Positions 60,901 through 64,000 of a stretch of DNA of 64,000 nucleotides are shown here, in pieces. Under the pieces are notes generated by a model. It did not search any database. It had not been told where the DNA came from and saw only the letters and a program-made list of their open reading frames with translations. How positions within the stretch are numbered: position 1 is the first letter of the stretch; each line of letters opens with the position of its first letter. Source of the DNA: Notospermus geniculatus (Eukaryota > Nemertea > Pilidiophora > Heteronemertea > Lineidae); the NCBI GenBank assembly GCA_002633025.1, contig NMRB01002802.1, positions 1-64,000 of the forward strand, written 5' to 3'. The position numbers were made by a program, and so were the translations under genes.

Positions 60901-63900
60901 ATAGGCTGTTACAGGGATTATGTCCGTGGCAAAAATATTGATGCATTTAGGGCAACTTTTGCCCAACTTCTTGGTTTTATCGTTGAAAGAACAAAAAAAA
61001 CCAGACCAAAGCGTGGAAAATTGCCTATTCAGCAACATAATGAGGGAAGAAGTTAGTTGATGGATTTGCAAGTCCATCATTATCCTTTTCAGAAACCTCT
61101 CAGGAAATCAGATTGAGTCCATCGCCAACGGCGCGTTCTTCGGCCTTGGGCGTCTACAGAAACTGTGAGTACATTGTAGGCCTACAAGTACATGTACAGT
61201 GCATGCATAGAGTCAGAAAAGCTCACACAAAATTAACCCTGCTGAGCTAATGTGTGAAGGCAACTCGTATGGCAGCTCATCCTGCCTAGCAGTGGTTATA
61301 AAGATACATGTGGAAAGACCTCCATTACAAATGAATGGAAGAAAGACCAATTCACGCCAATGCATGGCCTAGCCTACATGCACATCATGTCCTGTACATT
61401 GCACACCTATACATGGCGTGCACCCCGCACGTCTCATTCAACAGGTTTTAATCGTCTAGTTTTGCCAGTACTTATCTGATATGACTGGCTGCAAATCCCC
61501 CGATCGTTCCTTTCGAACTTCATACATTTTTTTCTAGAGACCTCACAAGGAATGAGCTCGAAAACATTGACCCTCGTGCTTTCGCCGGATTGAAGTCACT
61601 AAAGATATTGTAAGTACATTAACTCTTCAGCGACAAATTGTAACTTCGTACATCTCACATGCCTCACCAGTTCTCGAGTTTGTCAGAAACTCCTAGAGTC
61701 TTCTTTTATACAATGTAATTAAACTGTTTGAGCAGAATTTTGGCGTTAGGTTATCATCAAACTACTTGTATAAACACTCGCCAGTCGCCATGTTGAATAA
61801 CCACGTGATGGCCGTGTTTTTTCAGATACCTCACCGGCAACCGTTTGGAGACGCTGGACAGTCAAGTATTCATGCCATTGACCTCTCTTGAATACCTGTA
61901 AGTGCCATTTTGTCACGGATCTACGTTTAGGTATCCAACATAGAGCACAAAAAACGACAAACGACAAAATGATAGTAAACATAAGTCGTCTCCGAATTTT
62001 GCAAATTTTCGACCCCAACTTTCTAGTTGAGATCCCAGATCCTCAACTGGAAAGTGCCTGGGGAAGACCCCGATTGGGGTGGAAAAGTCGCAAAATTCGG
62101 AGGGGACTTATGTTTACTATGATCTAAAACGTTTGAGGGATAAAAATGAAGTGAACCTTTCTAAAAACTGTAGTAAAAGTGGTCCAGAACGTTCTGGTCT
62201 TTCAGTAATTTCGAAATTCGCGATTTTGCTGCTGCACCTGTTTATCATTTTAGCTTATTGCCTTGTTTCACAAAACAAACAAACGAACGAACAAAAGCAA
62301 ACAGTGCCGCGAATTGCATGATTCCTGAAACCGATACTTCATTTCAGATACATGGACGAGTTTCGATTCTGCTGCCTGTCCCGTCAAGAAGGAAGCCAAT
62401 GCTTCCCAGGACCAGACGAATTTTCCTCCTGCGAGGACCTCATGGCGAATTATGTCTTAAGGGTCTCTCTTTGGGTTATCGGATTGGTGGCATTCGTAGG
62501 GAATCTTATTGTTATTGTGTGGAGGCTTCAAAAGGGAAGGGAATCCAAGGTGACGGTTTATATTTTTATACATCTTGCCCAACCAAGGCTTCCTGTCACT
62601 CCTACTATCGCTCCATCCACCCTTGCCGACCACCGTAGCATTTATCGCTCGCATTTGCCGCCCATGAGCGTGGCGGCTGAAGCAGCCAAACGTTACTGAA
62701 AGCGCGGTTTATGACGAAGATAGGAACATTGTGAGGTTTGGATCGATGAAAATCTCAAAATGAAGAATAATCTAATACGTTAATGCATGTTTTATTCACA
62801 AAACATTGGATTACACGCATTTATCCTTGACAGTGGTGGGGGGTGTGCGGTCCATGGAACGACCTGTCTGCGAGCAGGATGACAAACGGTGGTTGTCAAG
62901 GGTGAAGGGAGCGTAGTTCGAAGGGCGGAGTGACCGGAGGCCTTGATTAGTCAAGATGATTTTTATATCGAATATAACCCTACATGTAGGCCTAGCTGCT
63001 GACGGTCAGTTTCGTACATCAGTGTGCAAAATAGCGTAACCAAGTTTTTCTTTTTAAAAGAAACGTGTCCGAACCATGGGTTCATCACAACAGAGTTATT
63101 ATTCTACATACATGTACATGTATACGCACACGCATGCATAAAAGGAGGGAAGATTATTCTGACTGACGACGACGGTAAAATTTTCAAAACTGCTGCGGGA
63201 CTACATACATGGATCCGACGTCAAAAAATCAATCCAACAATATTTTGATTGAAGTCACACTTCAACTATTATTTTATTTCATTTGATGTTAGACTAACCA
63301 TCATCATTGCAACACACGGCCCTCTTAATAAAATGTGACAATATACTGAAGGTATTTAATGCTACATGTACATGGTTTTTCCACAGAAAAGGAAATGCCC
63401 TCCTTTCATGAAATTCTTCCTGTTTTGTTTTCAGTCAATCCAGGTTCATTCCTTCCTGATAATGAACCTCGCCCTTGGCGACCTCTTCATGGGCATCTAC
63501 CTCCTGATCATCGCCGCAGTCGACTTGCACTACCGGGGCGTCTACATCATCCACGACAAAAGCTGGCGTCACAGCACTCTCTGCCAAATTGCTGGCTTCC
63601 TTTCCACCTTCTCAAGCGAACTCAGCGTCTTCACATTGACTTTGATTACTATAGATCGGTTAATTTGCATAATATTCCCATTCAAGATAAAAAATCTGGG
63701 AATAAAGGAGGCGCGTGTTGTGATGATCTTCATGTGGTTGTCGGTGGCCATCATGGCGGCCATTCCGCTCGCCGATACGGACTACTTTAGCAATTTCTAC
63801 GGGCGTTCGGGAGTCTGCCTGGCGCTGCACATCACCCCGGATAAACCTCCAGGATGGGAGTACTCAGTCTTCGTTTTCATAGCCCTAAACCTCATTTCTT

Positions 63901-64000
63901 TCATCATCATTTTCGTCTCGTACCTCTGGATGTTCATCGTTGCTAGGCGCACCCAGAATGCCGTGCGCACAGCGGAAATGAAGAGAGACATTAAAAAGGA
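57985..64000 (+). CDS. LDLa-LRR-7TM receptor 3' half, copy B (7TM open to window end, no 5' exons of its own)
   Basis: Exons: LDLa11 57985-58101, LDLa12 58234-58362, LDLa13 58727-58861; N-cap 59232-59361; LRRs 59528-59602, 59892-59963, 60173-60244, 60439-60510, 60782-60853, 61093-61164, 61538-61609, 61826-61897; hinge/TM1 62348-62549; TM2 to the third intracellular loop 63435-64000+. All exon lengths equal those of copy A except the 7TM exon, which here is open through TM4 (FMWLSVAIMAAIPLAD), the conserved-Cys loop (FYGRSGVCLALH) and TM5 (FVFIALNLISFIIIFV), a good match to RXFP-type receptors. A few replacements (CDMVSDC to CDRVSDC, NYFND to NYFSD, GNNIV to GNHIV) and no stops suggest constraint or a recent origin. 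No LDLa1-10 or signal peptide precedes it after the copy A stop, so it must be a promoterless duplicate, a shorter gene with an unseen start, or an alternative 3' end of the upstream gene. Confidence 0.85.
61972..62120. mobile_element. fold-back element, B copy
   Basis: Counterpart of 54929-55077; its outer arms are slightly better matched (ATAGTAAACATAAGT / ACTTATGTTTACTAT). Confidence 0.85.
62571..62958. mobile_element. TIR element only in unit B
   Basis: CATCTTGCCCAACCAAGGCT at the left and TTGATTAGTCAAGATG at the right form a ~32 bp imperfect TIR (inner GTCACTCC / GGAGTGAC). Unit A has an uninterrupted intron at the matching place near 55525. Confidence 0.85.

Larger units (their letters stand above)
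57480..64000 (+). repeat. segmental tandem duplication, unit B (runs off the window)
   Basis: Homology to unit A starts exactly at a poly(C) tract (compare 50221) and continues to the window end. Confidence 0.95.

Overview
This is animal (metazoan) nuclear DNA. Coding sequence is split into short exons with GT-AG introns, intergenic DNA is crowded with short palindromic transposons and minisatellites, and there are N gaps. Palindromic 8-mers TACATGTA and TAGGCCTA are scattered everywhere, a texture I associate with invertebrate deuterostomes (echinoderm, hemichordate or cephalochordate). The receptor type on the right points to the same broad group. I cannot name a species.

Left third (1-16 kb), conserved housekeeping genes. 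At the left edge is a possible partial minus-strand coding region (1-174). LSM10 (U7 snRNP, histone mRNA 3' processing; single coding exon, minus strand) is head-to-head with a nine-exon classical short-chain dehydrogenase (plus strand); the start codons are only 165 bp apart, so a shared promoter is likely. The SDR gene is convergent with COPB1, the beta subunit of the COPI coat (minus strand). I resolve 19 COPB1 exons. One internal exon is missing from the assembly: the flanking exons differ in phase and a lone N lies in that intron.

Middle (16-41 kb), a roughly 25 kb stretch with no protein-coding gene I can support. It is a mosaic of repeats: near-palindromic MITEs, a TIR transposon in two copies, a Helentron-like element in two near-identical copies, tRNA-derived SINEs, several minisatellites, an ACACCG fold-back array, and a telomere-like CCCTAA tract between inverted repeats. 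A weakly supported spliced non-coding transcript may lie at 18.9-20.4 kb.

Right third (41.3-64 kb), an LDLa-LRR-7TM receptor of the GRL101 / relaxin-receptor (type C LGR) class. The first copy (A, 41331-57250) has 13 LDLa modules in 12 phase-1 exons, an LRR N-cap, eight phase-2 LRR exons and a rhodopsin-class 7TM. Its 7TM exon has lost a net 191 nt (TM4, second extracellular loop, TM5) and shifts frame. The 3' half of the gene, from a poly(C) tract in the intron after LDLa10, is then repeated in tandem (57480 to the window end). In that copy (B) the same 7TM exon is open as far as the window reaches, but B has no LDLa1-10 or 5' end of its own. Splice phases would let the upstream LDLa array join either 3' half. 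Lineage-specific MITE insertions distinguish the copies. A false haplotype duplication in the assembly is the main alternative.
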